A stretch of 64,000 nt of DNA from Deltaproteobacteria bacterium (GCA_017644045.1 JAEPMI010000008.1:372001-436000), one strand, 5' to 3'; counted from the first letter of the stretch, positions 1-8,513 are shown. Made by a program: numbers and translations. Notes: a model not told the origin generated them from the sequence alone.

Positions 1-239
1 TTGGCGATCCGCACCTCGTCGACGGGCGAACGAACGACGACGATGTCGCCGTGGGTCGGGGCGTCGTCGGAGAAGAGCAACACGTCGAACGCCTCACCAT
101 CGAAGAGCGCGGGCTCCATGGACGGGCCGCTCGAGTGAAAGGTCCTCGTCGGATGAAGGGCGTAGGAGATGCCCCATCCAACGACTCCGACGAGGAGGAT
201 GGCTCCGAGGGCCAACCAGATCTTCAACGCGCGCGGCAT
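1..239 (-). CDS. lepB: Signal peptidase I (S26 family), 5' part only
   Basis: Type I signal peptidases cut signal peptides from exported proteins at the outer face of the inner membrane, using a Ser-Lys dyad. The reverse strand from 239 encodes about 79 residues before the window edge: a short N-terminus, one hydrophobic membrane segment (about residues 8-27) and then SGPSMEPALFDGE, which matches the S26 box holding the catalytic Ser (SxSMxPxL). The following HGDIVVVRSP matches the conserved GDIVV strand. The Lys-containing box lies beyond the window. The ATG is preceded by a GGGAG ribosome-binding site. The family call is firm; the symbol is by homology only. Confidence 0.85.
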   Translation of the reverse strand, partial: MPRALKIWLALGAILLVGVVGWGISYALHPTRTFHSSGPSMEPALFDGEAFDVLLFSDDAPTHGDIVVVRSPVDEVRIA

Positions 240-324
240 GAGTCTCCCTAGCCCAGCCTTGCCGTGCGTCGAGTGAGTCCGATTCGGTGGTCCTTGGGTT
301 CACCATCCGCGTGGCGTTCTCAGG

Positions 325-864
325 TCAATCGAGGCGCTCGTGGAAGGTCTCCGCGAAGCGGGTGACCTGATCCCAGTCGGTGTACTCCCAGTCGTGCTCG
401 GTGTCGGTCTCGCCGCCCTTGCTCGCGCTGCTCTTCTTCATGATGAAACGCTTGAGCCAGCTGTACTCGGTGTACTTGAGCGCGCCGGCGACCGCTTCGG
501 CCTGAGCGGGCTTCCAGCCGCTCTCTTCCTGAAAGGCCTCGAGCGCCTGAGCCGCTTCGGCCAGCGTGTCGTCCGCCGCGGCGGACATGCTCACGGAGAA
601 GAACGCGGAGGGCATCTCCGAGAGCACCGGCGCGTGCTTCTTGGCGAGGCCGCGGATGTAGCGCTGGTGCCGTCCCTCGTGGATGGACGCGCCGATGATG
701 ATTCCGTCATAAGCGGTGGGTTCGAAGTCGGGGTCGAGCTCGGAGCCCAGGAGCAGCTCCACGCGGTCGTCGTGGTGCCGGAGCGTTTGCGCCATGTGCT
801 CGGCGATCTTGCGGGTCTGGCCTTCGGTCGTGCCGTAGATGATGGCGATGCGGTGACTGGTCAT
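325..864 (-). CDS. hemG: HemG-like flavodoxin-domain protein (protoporphyrinogen oxidase type)
   Basis: This 179-residue protein has the flavodoxin FMN phosphate loop near the start (GTTEGQT, residues 11-17). It also carries the blocks typical of HemG, the menaquinone-linked protoporphyrinogen IX dehydrogenase: FFSVSMSA mid-protein, WKP, a GALKYTEYSWLKRFIM stretch and a C-terminal GGETDTEHDWEYTDW. HemG oxidises protoporphyrinogen to protoporphyrin in heme synthesis at the inner membrane. The length fits the family (about 175-180). An AGGAGG site lies just upstream of the ATG. No other heme gene is nearby, so a different flavodoxin role cannot be excluded. Confidence 0.75.
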   Translation of the reverse strand: MTSHRIAIIYGTTEGQTRKIAEHMAQTLRHHDDRVELLLGSELDPDFEPTAYDGIIIGASIHEGRHQRYIRGLAKKHAPVLSEMPSAFFSVSMSAAADDTLAEAAQALEAFQEESGWKPAQAEAVAGALKYTEYSWLKRFIMKKSSASKGGETDTEHDWEYTDWDQVTRFAETFHERLD

Positions 865-961
865 CGGACGATCCTCCTGGCCGACCGCCCATCAAGAACC
901 GGGCCACCGATGGGGGCCGCATTCGAGCGCGGGGAGGGCGCAAGAAGCGCGCGTTCGTCGC

Positions 962-1381
962 TCAGCTCGCAGATGTTGCAGGGCGATGCCGCTCGCCGAG
1001 GGCCACGAGCCAGAAGAGCGCCGGCGGACGGGCGGGCGCACCGACCGAGGGGTCGCCCGCGCGCCAGCGCTCGAGCGTGCGTGCCCAGCCATCGACGAAT
1101 GCGTCCGTCACGGCCAGCGACGCGAGCTCTTCGCCGAACGCGAGCAGCGCGGGGCGGTGGTGCTCGAGCGCCCAGGCGACGAAGCGTTCGAGCGCCACCA
1201 GGTCTTCCGCCTGCGCTCGCTCCGCGTCCTTCGCTTCCTCCCGCGACGCAGGGCTCATGCGTTCCGGGTAGTAGCGGGCCTCCGAGAGGAGTCCGGCTCG
1301 CCGGTCCATTCGCTGGCACCGATCCACCGCCGACGCGAGTTTCTCCTCCAAGCTCCGGGCCACGGACGGAGGATAGAGCAT
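962..1381 (-). CDS. Hypothetical protein, 139 aa, helical
   Basis: I do not recognise this protein. The chosen start (MLYPPSVARSLEEK) has a GAGG motif about 5 bases upstream; the open frame continues upstream but only across the divergent lipoprotein gene. The sequence is rich in Glu, Arg and Ala, with predicted amphipathic helices, no signal peptide and no membrane segment, so it is probably cytoplasmic. It starts 33 bp from the oppositely directed gene at 1415, so the two may share a promoter region. Confidence 0.55.
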   Translation of the reverse strand: MLYPPSVARSLEEKLASAVDRCQRMDRRAGLLSEARYYPERMSPASREEAKDAERAQAEDLVALERFVAWALEHHRPALLAFGEELASLAVTDAFVDGWARTLERWRAGDPSVGAPARPPALFWLVALGERHRPATSAS

Positions 1382-1414
1382 GTGGCCTCGCTGCCGTCTG
1401 CTAAGCTGTGAACC

Positions 1415-1867
1415 ATGATTGTCTTGCGGAGTTTGGTCTTTTGTCTGTCGTGTTTGTTCCTCTTCGCCGGCTGCGGCGACGACGGCGAGCCCCAGGACTT
1501 CTGCTCCTGCACCGACCGGGAGCCGAGCACCACGTTCGGCTTCGGCGAGTCCTGCTACGACGGCTGCAACTGGACCGAGTGCGCCACCGGCAACCAGACG
1601 GAGCGCTTCTGCGCGCCCGATGGGGGCACCTGCTCGCCTCCGGACGAGGTGGAGGTCTCCTGCGAACCCCTGCCGGCGGACAGCGCGGAGACCGGATGCA
1701 GCGGGCGGGCATACGGTGGGACACCCGTGCCCGGCGGCGACGAGGACACCGTCTATCCGGTCGGCTGCGAGGTGCGCTACCCCTTCTGTCTGGATGCCTA
1801 CCCGACCTCCGTGGCCGAGTGCTTCTGCCTGGAAGGGATCGCACCCGCGTGGAGTTGTCCGATATGA
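1415..1867 (+). CDS. Cysteine-rich lipoprotein, hypothetical
   Basis: A 150-residue exported protein begins with a hydrophobic signal sequence ending in the lipobox LFAGC (Cys at about residue 20), so it should be lipid-anchored. The mature part is acidic and carries about 16 further cysteines, many in CxC or CxxxC spacing (for example FCSCTD and ECFCLEG). This suggests a small disulfide-stabilised surface domain. No known family was recognised. Only 16 bp separate its TGA stop from the MITE-like repeat at 1884. Confidence 0.75.
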   Translation: MIVLRSLVFCLSCLFLFAGCGDDGEPQDFCSCTDREPSTTFGFGESCYDGCNWTECATGNQTERFCAPDGGTCSPPDEVEVSCEPLPADSAETGCSGRAYGGTPVPGGDEDTVYPVGCEVRYPFCLDAYPTSVAECFCLEGIAPAWSCPI

Positions 1868-1883
1868 GCCCGATGGAGACGCG

Positions 1884-2048
1884 CTAGACCGCTCACGACT
1901 TGCTCTGATCCGCCCTCGCGGGCTGTGCGACCACAGGTCGGCCCCGTCCCTCCTCGCCGATGCTCGGCATCGACTCGTCGTGCCGAAACCGACCCGCGGC
2001 CGCACAGCACCCCGATCATCGGACCATTTCAAGCCGTGAGCGGTCTAG
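1884..2048. mobile_element. 165-bp MITE-like element, copy 1
   Basis: This segment is identical by eye to 60740-60904. Its ends are inverted repeats of about 19 bp with one mismatch, beginning CTAGACCGCTCACG. Internal inverted repeats (GCTGTGCG/CGCACAGC, GGTCGG/CCGACC, GATGC/GCATC) let the whole unit fold into one long imperfect hairpin. It has no plausible gene of its own. The terminal CTAG is either part of the element or a 4-bp (or TA 2-bp) target duplication, as made by IS5- or IS630-type transposases. The right-hand CTAG supplies the TAG stop of the gene at 2045-3805. Confidence 0.8.
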
Positions 2049-3805
2049 GGCTGCTGTTCGCGGGCCAGGCGTCGCTCGAGCTGGAGCGCTTCGGTGTCGC
2101 GGCCCTCTTTGCGGAGGAGCTGGAGCCGCTCGTGCAGTGACGCCGGGTCGCCCTTGCGGGCGAGGGCCGCCGGCAGGTCGTGGCCGGCCGGGCTCCAGTG
2201 TTGGGTGACGAACCCGACCGCGGTGCGCTCGGCGGGCTCGGGGTCGCCAGCGGGAACGACCTGGAGCGCGAGGAGCAGCGCGGTGACCGGCAGCGACCAG
2301 AGCGCGGTGCGGTACTGACCGTGGGCGGCCCAGCCGACGCCGAGCGCGAAGACGAGCGCCACGGGGACCATGCTGATGCTGCCGTGGACGTCGAGCAGGT
2401 GCAGGGCCGTGTAAGGCGCGAAGTCGTGCGCCACGAGGATCGGGAAGAGGTGCGCGAGCGGCCAGTCGAGGTCGGGCGGCAGGTGGGGGTAGTAGAGCGA
2501 GGGGAAGCCTGCGGCGATCAGCGACGCGGCGGCGGATCCGATCGCGAGCGCATGGGCGGCCCGCAGGTTGCGGCCGCCGCGGCGGACGAGCGCGTCGAGC
2601 CCGAGCGCCGCGCCACAGGCGACGAAGGGGATCACCACCACCAGATAGCGCGGCCCGGTGACCCAGCCGCCGTCCCAGTTGGCCAGGTGGACCACCGCCA
2701 GGTACATGCCCACGACCATCAGCGAGCCGAAGAGCGCCTCGAGCCGGGCGCCTCTGCGGCGGAACGCCGGCACGACGCCCAACGCGGCGAAGGCCAGGAT
2801 GGGCGTGAGCGAGAAGAGGCCGAGCCGCGGATGGAAGAGGAGCTTCCAGACGGCGCCCCACTGGAGCTCGCCCATGCCGAAGAAGCCGCCCTCGTGGATC
2901 GCGCGAAAGGCCGGGTTCTCCACGAAGAGGTGACCGGGCGAGAGCGGGCTCCCGAACGCCGCGTCCTGGAAGTGCATCACCAGCAGCGTCGGGATCAGCG
3001 CACCGACGCCGAAGGCGATCCACCGGCTCCAGTGGACGGCGAAGAGCGCCTGGACGCAGAGCAGGGCGGTGACCATCACGCACGGGTACTCGAGCGCCGT
3101 GGTCCCCGCGGCGAGGAAGCCGGCCGCGAACGCGAGACCGTGGTGGAGCTTCTTCGCGGGCACCCGTCTCGAGTGGTGCAGCAGCATGAACGCGCCGAAG
3201 GCGAACGCCGCGCTCTGGGAATGACTGACGAAGAGCAGCGCGTATCCAAGGAGCACGGATCCGAGCGCGGTGCCGAGGTAGACGGCATCTCGGACGATCG
3301 GGCTGCGGGTGAGCCGGCCGAGGAAGCCATGGAAGAAGTAGAAGAAGAGCACCATCGGGAGCACCGAGGCGCTGACGCGGGTCCACCAGAGCGCCTCGAC
3401 CAGCTCCGGGTCGGCGTCGCCCTTCCACCACCGGTAGAGCTGGTAGCCGGGCACACCCAGCCAGCTCGCGAGCGGGGCCTTCACGCTGAAGTACTCGCGT
3501 CCGTCGTCGGCGCGGGGGACCTGGCGCATCGGCCCCTCGCACGGCACCCGACTTCCGTCGCCGGCCCCGACGTCGACACAGGCGGCGTCGTTGGTCCAAC
3601 CCCAGCGCTGGCGGATCGTCGAGATCTCGTAGGTGCCCTCGTCCACGAGCGCCGCGGTCATGTACAGGCGGACGTTCTCGTTGGGATTGTTGAGGATCGG
3701 GTAGTAGGGGAAGACGTAGAGCGCCACGGCTGCGAACAACCCGGCAGCCGCCATGCGGCGGCGGGCACTGGGGCGGGCCCCAGCGGAGCGAGGTGTCCGC
3801 GGCAC
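2045..3805 (-). CDS. Polytopic membrane protein, GT39-like (polyprenyl-phosphate sugar transferase type)
   Basis: This 586-residue protein has about ten or more hydrophobic segments and a long periplasmic-type loop after the first helix, the general layout of GT39/ArnT-like GT-C glycosyltransferases that use lipid-linked sugars. The N-terminal block PNENVRLYMTAALVDEGTYEI resembles the acidic first loop of such enzymes, where the catalytic Asp/Glu lies. The divergent GT2 gene 63 bp away could make the lipid-linked sugar donor. The GTG start at 3805 lacks a clear ribosome-binding site; an ATG at 3754 is an alternative. Its stop codon is the TAG at the end of MITE copy 1. The substrate is unknown. 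Confidence 0.7.
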   Translation of the reverse strand: MPRTPRSAGARPSARRRMAAAGLFAAVALYVFPYYPILNNPNENVRLYMTAALVDEGTYEISTIRQRWGWTNDAACVDVGAGDGSRVPCEGPMRQVPRADDGREYFSVKAPLASWLGVPGYQLYRWWKGDADPELVEALWWTRVSASVLPMVLFFYFFHGFLGRLTRSPIVRDAVYLGTALGSVLLGYALLFVSHSQSAAFAFGAFMLLHHSRRVPAKKLHHGLAFAAGFLAAGTTALEYPCVMVTALLCVQALFAVHWSRWIAFGVGALIPTLLVMHFQDAAFGSPLSPGHLFVENPAFRAIHEGGFFGMGELQWGAVWKLLFHPRLGLFSLTPILAFAALGVVPAFRRRGARLEALFGSLMVVGMYLAVVHLANWDGGWVTGPRYLVVVIPFVACGAALGLDALVRRGGRNLRAAHALAIGSAAASLIAAGFPSLYYPHLPPDLDWPLAHLFPILVAHDFAPYTALHLLDVHGSISMVPVALVFALGVGWAAHGQYRTALWSLPVTALLLALQVVPAGDPEPAERTAVGFVTQHWSPAGHDLPAALARKGDPASLHERLQLLRKEGRDTEALQLERRLAREQQP

Positions 3806-3868
3806 GGCGGGAGGCTAGCACCTGCGACGCTCGCCGCAGCGGCTCGAGGCGGGCGCGGGGGGGTTGCC

Positions 3869-4633
3869 ATGGCGGACCCGGGTGGAGTCGGCTATCAACC
3901 GGCGGTGCCGGCCTCCTCCCGATGTGCTCCCGTGCTCGGCGAGCTCTCGATCGTGCTCCCCTGTCACGACGAGGCCGAGAACGTCGAGACCGTGGTCCGC
4001 GCGGCCTGTGAGGCCGCCAGCGCCGTGGCGTCGCGCTGGGAGGTCGTGGTGGTCGACGACGGCAGCGCCGACGGAACCGGCGACCGCGTCCGCGCCCTCG
4101 CGACCGGTCAGGATGCGATCCGCCTGGTCCGCCACGATCGCAACCAGGGCTACGGTGCAGCCCTCAAGAGCGGCTTCCGCGAGGCCCGCTACGACCACGT
4201 GTTCTACACGGACGGCGATGGGCAGTTCGACCTGGGGCAGCTCGCGCGCTTCCTCGGCGCGCCGGGCCGCCGCCCCGGGACCGTGCTCGCCGGCTATCGC
4301 CACCCGCGCCGGGATTCGCTGATCCGCAGCCTCAACGGGCGGAGCTGGACCGCGCTGGCCAACGCCACGCTCGGGCTCGGCGTCCGCGACGTGAACTGTG
4401 CCTTCAAGCTCTTCCCACGCGAGCTCCTGGCGGCGACTCCGCTCTCCAGCCGAGGCGCGGCCATCGACGCCGAGATCCTCGCCGAGGCCCGGTGGCGTGG
4501 CTACCCGATCGCCGAGGCTCCGGTGGAGCACCGCCCGCGGAGGCACGGGCGCCAGAGCGGTGCTCGCCCGGCGGTCATCGCTCGCGCGCTCTTCGAGCTC
4601 TGGGAGCTCCGTCAGCGCCGGGCGCGCGCGTAG
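3869..4633 (+). CDS. GT2 glycosyltransferase, polyprenyl/dolichyl-phosphate mannose synthase-like
   Basis: This 254-residue protein has a single GT-A domain: LSIVLPCHDEAENVETVV at the start of the fold, VVVDDGSADGTGD, and the metal-binding FYTDGDGQFDL. It resembles DPM1-type enzymes that move a sugar from a nucleotide to a polyprenyl phosphate on the cytoplasmic face. The late DVNCAFKLF motif is also typical. It has no membrane anchor of its own. A GGGGGGG tract precedes the ATG. It is divergent from the GT-C-like membrane protein, which fits a donor-maker and donor-user pair (inference). Confidence 0.85.
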   Translation: MADPGGVGYQPAVPASSRCAPVLGELSIVLPCHDEAENVETVVRAACEAASAVASRWEVVVVDDGSADGTGDRVRALATGQDAIRLVRHDRNQGYGAALKSGFREARYDHVFYTDGDGQFDLGQLARFLGAPGRRPGTVLAGYRHPRRDSLIRSLNGRSWTALANATLGLGVRDVNCAFKLFPRELLAATPLSSRGAAIDAEILAEARWRGYPIAEAPVEHRPRRHGRQSGARPAVIARALFELWELRQRRARA

Positions 4634-4638
4634 GGCGC

Positions 4639-5550
4639 TCAGCCTTCGAGTTGGTGGCTGCAGACCTTGTTGCGGCCGGTGCGCTTCGCTTCGTAGAGCG
4701 CCTCGTCCGCGGCCTGCACGATGGCCGTCCCGGACTCGAAGGGCTTGGCCCAGGTGGCCACTCCGCAGCTGATGGTCACGTCGATGCGGGTGCCCTCGAA
4801 CTCGAATGTCGCGTCATCGACCAAACGGTTCAGCTTGTTGGCGAGATCCAGCGCGCCGGTCAGTGCGATCTCCGGGGTGAGGATCCCGAACTCCTCACCG
4901 CCGGTCCGGGCCACGATGTCGTCGCGGCGGACGCTGGTGCGGACCACGTTGCCGAGCTGCCGGAGCACGGCGTCGCCAGCCAGATGGCCGAAGGTGTCGT
5001 TGATCTTCTTGAAGTGATCGATGTCGAACATGATCAACGAGAAGGCGCGGTCGTAGCGGCGAGCTCGGCTGACCTCTCGGTCGAGCATCTCGTCGAAGTA
5101 GCGTTTGTTGTGGACCTGGGTGAGGCCATCCATCGTCATCAGGCGATAGATTTCCTCGTGGTACTGCCCCTCGATGTTCCCCCCGACGATGAACTTGAGG
5201 ATGGTGCGGCCCACCTTGAGCTGGTCGCCATCGCGAAGGTCCATCGAGTCGATGAGCTCGTCGTTGACGTAGGTGCCGTTGGTCGACCCCAGGTCCCGGA
5301 TGGAGAAACCGACCGGCCCGCGGTCGATTCGGCAGTGGTTCCGGCTGACGCTCTCTTGGTCGAGCTGGACCTCGCACTTCGACGATCGGCCGATGATCAC
5401 CGGCTCCCCGCCGAGGGGGATCCGGCGGCCGAGGTCCTCCCCGTAGATGACCACCAGGCAGGCCTCGCGCGCGTCCACCTTCTTCGCGGTGGGCGCCCCC
5501 ACGACCGTGATCACGGTCTTGTTGGGGTTGGTGGTCCGCTCGTCGGTCAT
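4639..5550 (-). CDS. FHA-GGDEF diguanylate cyclase
   Basis: The 303-residue protein joins an N-terminal forkhead-associated domain (about 30-115, with IIGRS, SVSRNHC and GSTNGTYVN) to a C-terminal GGDEF domain (about 140-300). The active-site signature is GGEEF at 217-221, a functional variant, and RRDD at 208-211 lies five residues before it, matching the RxxD product-inhibition site. It should make cyclic di-GMP under control of phosphothreonine binding, linking Ser/Thr kinase signalling to c-di-GMP. The start at MTDERTT was chosen because upstream sequence is not conserved-looking. It converges on the GT2 gene with only 5 bp between stops. Confidence 0.93.
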   Translation of the reverse strand: MTDERTTNPNKTVITVVGAPTAKKVDAREACLVVIYGEDLGRRIPLGGEPVIIGRSSKCEVQLDQESVSRNHCRIDRGPVGFSIRDLGSTNGTYVNDELIDSMDLRDGDQLKVGRTILKFIVGGNIEGQYHEEIYRLMTMDGLTQVHNKRYFDEMLDREVSRARRYDRAFSLIMFDIDHFKKINDTFGHLAGDAVLRQLGNVVRTSVRRDDIVARTGGEEFGILTPEIALTGALDLANKLNRLVDDATFEFEGTRIDVTISCGVATWAKPFESGTAIVQAADEALYEAKRTGRNKVCSHQLEG

Positions 5551-5656
5551 GAACGCGCGATCATACTCTGCGAGTCCGAATTGGACGAGTCGACGACAAT
5601 CCCACACCGTCCGACATGTAGGCGTTGGTGGTCTGGGAACGGGATTCTCCGTCCGT

Positions 5657-7027
5657 TCAGACGCGATGACGGGGAAGCGTCCGCTCCAATTCTTGGACCT
5701 CGCTCGCGGCATCCTCGTAGCCCTTCCGGCCCAGGAGTCCGTACGCGAGCCGCTTTCCGAGCTCGACCCCGGGCTGGTCGAAGGCGTCGATGCCGTAGAG
5801 CTCCCCGGCGATGGCCGTCGCGGCCTCCATCAGGAAGAAGAGGCCGCCGAGGGCCGGTGCGTCGAGGCGCGGGAGGTGAATGGTGAGGCTGGGTCGGCCG
5901 TCGCCCGCGAGGGCCAGCGCCGTCGCGCGGCGCTCGTAGTCGAGCAACTCCGCCAGGTCGTGGCCGCCGAGGTAGGCGTAGGGGCCTTCTTCGGTGGGGA
6001 TGGCCCGCTTGGCCAGCGGTTGGTCGAGGGCGACGAAGGTCACCAGCTTGTCTTTCGGCCCCTCCATGAAGAGCTGCACCTGCGCGTGCTGGTCGGTCGC
6101 GCCGACCGCGGGCAGCGGCGTGGGGCCCGTCTCCACGACCCGCTCCTGGCGGTCGAGGCGCTTCCCGAGGCTCTCCGCCCAGAGCTGGACGAACCAGTTC
6201 GCGTACCCGCGGAGGGCGTCCGAGTACGGCATCATCACGTGGATCGGCCGACCGTGGAGCCGGTGGTGGAGCACGTGCAGCGCCGCCACGATCCCCGCCG
6301 GGTTCTCTTTCAACACGGTGCGAGCGCAGCGGTCACGCATCGCGCCGGCGCCCTTCAGCAGGCCGGCCATGTCGAAGCCCGCGAGCGCGCCGGGGAGGAG
6401 CCCGACCGGCGTGAGCACGCTGAAGCGACCGCCCACGTTGCTCGGGATGTCGAAGGAGCGGAGCCCCTCGGTATCGGCGAGGGATCGGAGAAGGCCGCTC
6501 TCCGGGTCGGTGATGGCCACGAGGTGGTCCTTCATCGCGACGCCGCCGTCGCGGAACCACTGCCGGACCACCAGGAGCTGAGCGGCGGTCTCGACCGTCC
6601 CGCCGGACTTGCTGATCACGACCGCCAGCGTGGCCTTCGGGTCCAGCGCCCGAAGCAGGCCATCGAGGCGCCACGGATCGCTGTTGTCGGGGTAGTGGAT
6701 GCGGCGCGCGTCGGGCGGCGCGACGGCGGGGCCGAGCGCTTCGACGAGCGCGCGCCCACCGAGGGAGCTGCCACCGATGCCGAGCACCACGATGTCGGTG
6801 ACCGCGTCGCTGAGCTCGCTGGCGAAGGCCTGCACCTTCTCGAGGTCGATGGTGTCGTCCGGCAGTCCCCAGAAGCCCAAGCGGCCGCCCTCCGCTTCGG
6901 CGAGCACCCGGCGGAGTCCGCGCTCGAAGGCGGGCGCCTCGGCCTCCAGCTGGGCATTGGTGAGCCCACAGCCGGAGCCATCGTCCATCGCCAGTGCGTA
7001 GTCCACTCGGATCGCGTCGTCGGTCAT
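5657..7027 (-). CDS. pgi: Glucose-6-phosphate isomerase
   Basis: This enzyme interconverts glucose-6-phosphate and fructose-6-phosphate in the cytoplasm. At 456 residues it belongs to the shorter bacterial class. The phosphate-binding SIS-type motifs are present (GIGGSSLGG near 85, SKSGGT near 140), as are the catalytic region ETGPTPLPAVGATDQHAQ and a C-terminal QPGVELGKRLAYG with the conserved Lys. The gene is monocistronic as far as can be seen, between an FHA-GGDEF gene in the same direction and a repeat-containing divergent intergenic region. Confidence 0.95.
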   Translation of the reverse strand: MTDDAIRVDYALAMDDGSGCGLTNAQLEAEAPAFERGLRRVLAEAEGGRLGFWGLPDDTIDLEKVQAFASELSDAVTDIVVLGIGGSSLGGRALVEALGPAVAPPDARRIHYPDNSDPWRLDGLLRALDPKATLAVVISKSGGTVETAAQLLVVRQWFRDGGVAMKDHLVAITDPESGLLRSLADTEGLRSFDIPSNVGGRFSVLTPVGLLPGALAGFDMAGLLKGAGAMRDRCARTVLKENPAGIVAALHVLHHRLHGRPIHVMMPYSDALRGYANWFVQLWAESLGKRLDRQERVVETGPTPLPAVGATDQHAQVQLFMEGPKDKLVTFVALDQPLAKRAIPTEEGPYAYLGGHDLAELLDYERRATALALAGDGRPSLTIHLPRLDAPALGGLFFLMEAATAIAGELYGIDAFDQPGVELGKRLAYGLLGRKGYEDAASEVQELERTLPRHRV

Positions 7028-7078
7028 GGCGACCCGTGTATCACCTCACCGTGCCGCGCCACCAGTGCCGATGACTGG

Positions 7079-7119
7079 TCGTGCACGTCCTCGTACACGT
7101 GCACGTGCACGTGCACGAT
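7079..7119. repeat. GTGCAC hexanucleotide tract (same family as 15490-15531)
   Basis: This intergenic tract reads TCGTGCACGTCCTCG, then TACACG, then three GTGCAC units. It matches the reverse complement of a tract inside the glycerate kinase gene, differing by one GTCCTC-type unit and one base. GTGCAC is self-complementary and the run alternates purine and pyrimidine, so it can form a hairpin or left-handed DNA. It lies between pgi and the small exported protein gene, where divergent promoters would be expected. Confidence 0.75.
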
Positions 7120-7174
7120 CCGAGAAGGACGAAAGAATCAGATCCTCCTCCCCCCTCACCCGTCGCAGCTCCCC

Positions 7175-7558
7175 ATGCGACGCCTCGCCTTGGTCTTCCT
7201 CCTCGCGCTCCTCACCATCCCCGCCGCCGCCCAGCCGGCGCCCCAGCCCTCGGGCAGCTGCTCCTTCACCGCGACCTGGCAGGAGCGCAGCGGCTTCGTC
7301 ACCACCATCGACGACCAGCGCCAGTGGCAGACCTTCTCGAATGCAGGGGCTCTCCAGGCCGAGAACGCCCCGGCCGCGAAGGGCTGGGTGGTTCACACCG
7401 AGCAGGGCATCACCTTCGACTGGGAGGGCGCCGAGCAGGGCTACGAGTACGCCTGGCGCTTCAGCGAGAGCTGCCGCGTCCTCGACTTGGACCTCGTCCG
7501 GGTCGGCGGCGAGCCCACTCAGATGCAGGTCCAGCTCCACTTCACCAAGCTCGACTGA
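7175..7558 (+). CDS. Small exported protein, hypothetical
   Basis: This 127-residue protein has a clear Sec signal peptide (MRRLALVFLLALLTIPAAAQP, cleavage probably after AAA). The mature part is about 105 residues with two cysteines, which could form one disulfide, and several aromatic residues in a beta-rich pattern. No family was recognised. The start was chosen because it opens directly into the signal sequence; the longer open frame upstream runs antisense through pgi. Confidence 0.65.
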   Translation: MRRLALVFLLALLTIPAAAQPAPQPSGSCSFTATWQERSGFVTTIDDQRQWQTFSNAGALQAENAPAAKGWVVHTEQGITFDWEGAEQGYEYAWRFSESCRVLDLDLVRVGGEPTQMQVQLHFTKLD

Positions 7559-7600
7559 GGTCGGGCAGGTTGGGGCCCTCGTTCCGTCGACTCGCCCGCG

Positions 7601-7699
7601 GTGGTCCGTCGGCGCTTTCCATCCCTGGCTGCTGCGCTGCTCCTGGCGGCGTGCGGCGCCGACTACGCCGATCGGATGACCTGCATCGCGGGCGAGTAG
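7601..7699 (+). CDS. Possible 32-aa mini-lipoprotein
   Basis: A GTG-started frame encodes a charged N-terminus (VVRRR), a hydrophobic stretch and the lipobox LLLAAC, then only 16 more residues before a TAG stop. The shape (n-region, h-region, lipobox, short tail with one extra Cys) matches very small bacterial lipoproteins of the entericidin kind. It sits between two exported-protein genes on the same strand. There is no strong ribosome-binding site, so this is tentative. Confidence 0.4.
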   Translation: MVRRRFPSLAAALLLAACGADYADRMTCIAGE

Positions 7700-7742
7700 G
7701 TCGGCGTGCTCTCGGGGGCCGTGCGCGTACACTGCCGCCGCC

Positions 7743-8513
7743 ATGCCATCCCACGCCTTTCTCCGCGCCTTCGTTGCTGGTCTTCTCGTCGCCTGCGGCG
7801 GAACGGAGGCCCCGCCGGCGTCGGCGGGGCCGGTCGAGACCGAAGCCGCCGAGGCCCGTGCCGAGGAGGGCCCGGCCATCGAGGTCTCCGACGACGTCGA
7901 GCGCATGGTCGCCCTCGGGATGGGGCGGCGCGCGATCCTCGAGCTGCGTACCGCGCACGTCGCGCAGGAGTGGGTGGAAGAGCCGGAGCCTCGGCTGGTG
8001 GAGCGAGAGCTCTTGCCCGACGAGCGGGAGGCCGTCGTGGCCGAGGTCGACGCGGCGCTCGCAGCGCACTTCGAAGCGCAGGAGGAGTGGCCCTCTCCGA
8101 CCGATCCCGAGCGTTTGGTTCGAGCGTTCGCGGCGCTCGGGGCCGACGGGATCCTGGCTCGACACGCTTATGGGATGCACGAGCCCGACGGGCTCTCGCT
8201 CCTTCAGGAGGAGGCGGAGGGCGCCGATCCTCGAGGTTACGTCTTCTACGACCAGCAGATGCTCGAAGAGGTGCTCGTCGGGCGACTCCGGCTCTCGTGG
8301 GGCGGGTTCGCGAACGGCGAGGTCGCGCCCGGCACGACCGAGCTCGGAGAGACGATTGCAAGCGCGTTGCGTGGAGAGGGGCTGCACGTCGACTGGGACG
8401 GCTCGGTCGACAGCTACATCGAGCTGAGTCCTCTCGGCTGGCACGTGAAGCGCGATCCGGCCACCGGTGAGCCTCTCGTGTCGCTCAGAAGCGAGCCTTC
8501 GTCGGCCGAGTAG
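7743..8513 (+). CDS. Lipoprotein, hypothetical (possible DUF6891-like C-terminus)
   Basis: This 256-residue protein starts with a signal sequence ending in LLVACGG, a good lipobox. A low-complexity Ala/Glu/Pro spacer follows. The rest is a soluble domain with GRLRLSWGGFANGEV, then LHVDWDGSVDSYIEL and GWHVKRDP. The pattern of a glycine-rich strand followed by WDGS and a W-x-K/R-R ending reminds me of DUF6891-type proteins, but I am not sure. Nothing in the context suggests a function. Confidence 0.7.
   Translation: MPSHAFLRAFVAGLLVACGGTEAPPASAGPVETEAAEARAEEGPAIEVSDDVERMVALGMGRRAILELRTAHVAQEWVEEPEPRLVERELLPDEREAVVAEVDAALAAHFEAQEEWPSPTDPERLVRAFAALGADGILARHAYGMHEPDGLSLLQEEAEGADPRGYVFYDQQMLEEVLVGRLRLSWGGFANGEVAPGTTELGETIASALRGEGLHVDWDGSVDSYIELSPLGWHVKRDPATGEPLVSLRSEPSSAE

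Noticed and set aside
1798-2019. Small open frame shared by both MITE copies (also seen antisense near 60740)
   Set aside because: It crosses the palindromic arms, has no ribosome-binding site, and its composition is that of the repeat. It is present twice only because the DNA is repeated.
2180-3868. Long plus-strand open frame leading into the GT2 gene
   Set aside because: It runs antisense through the GT39-like membrane protein and has a composition dominated by Glu, Arg and Gly. Only the part from 3869 encodes a recognisable domain.
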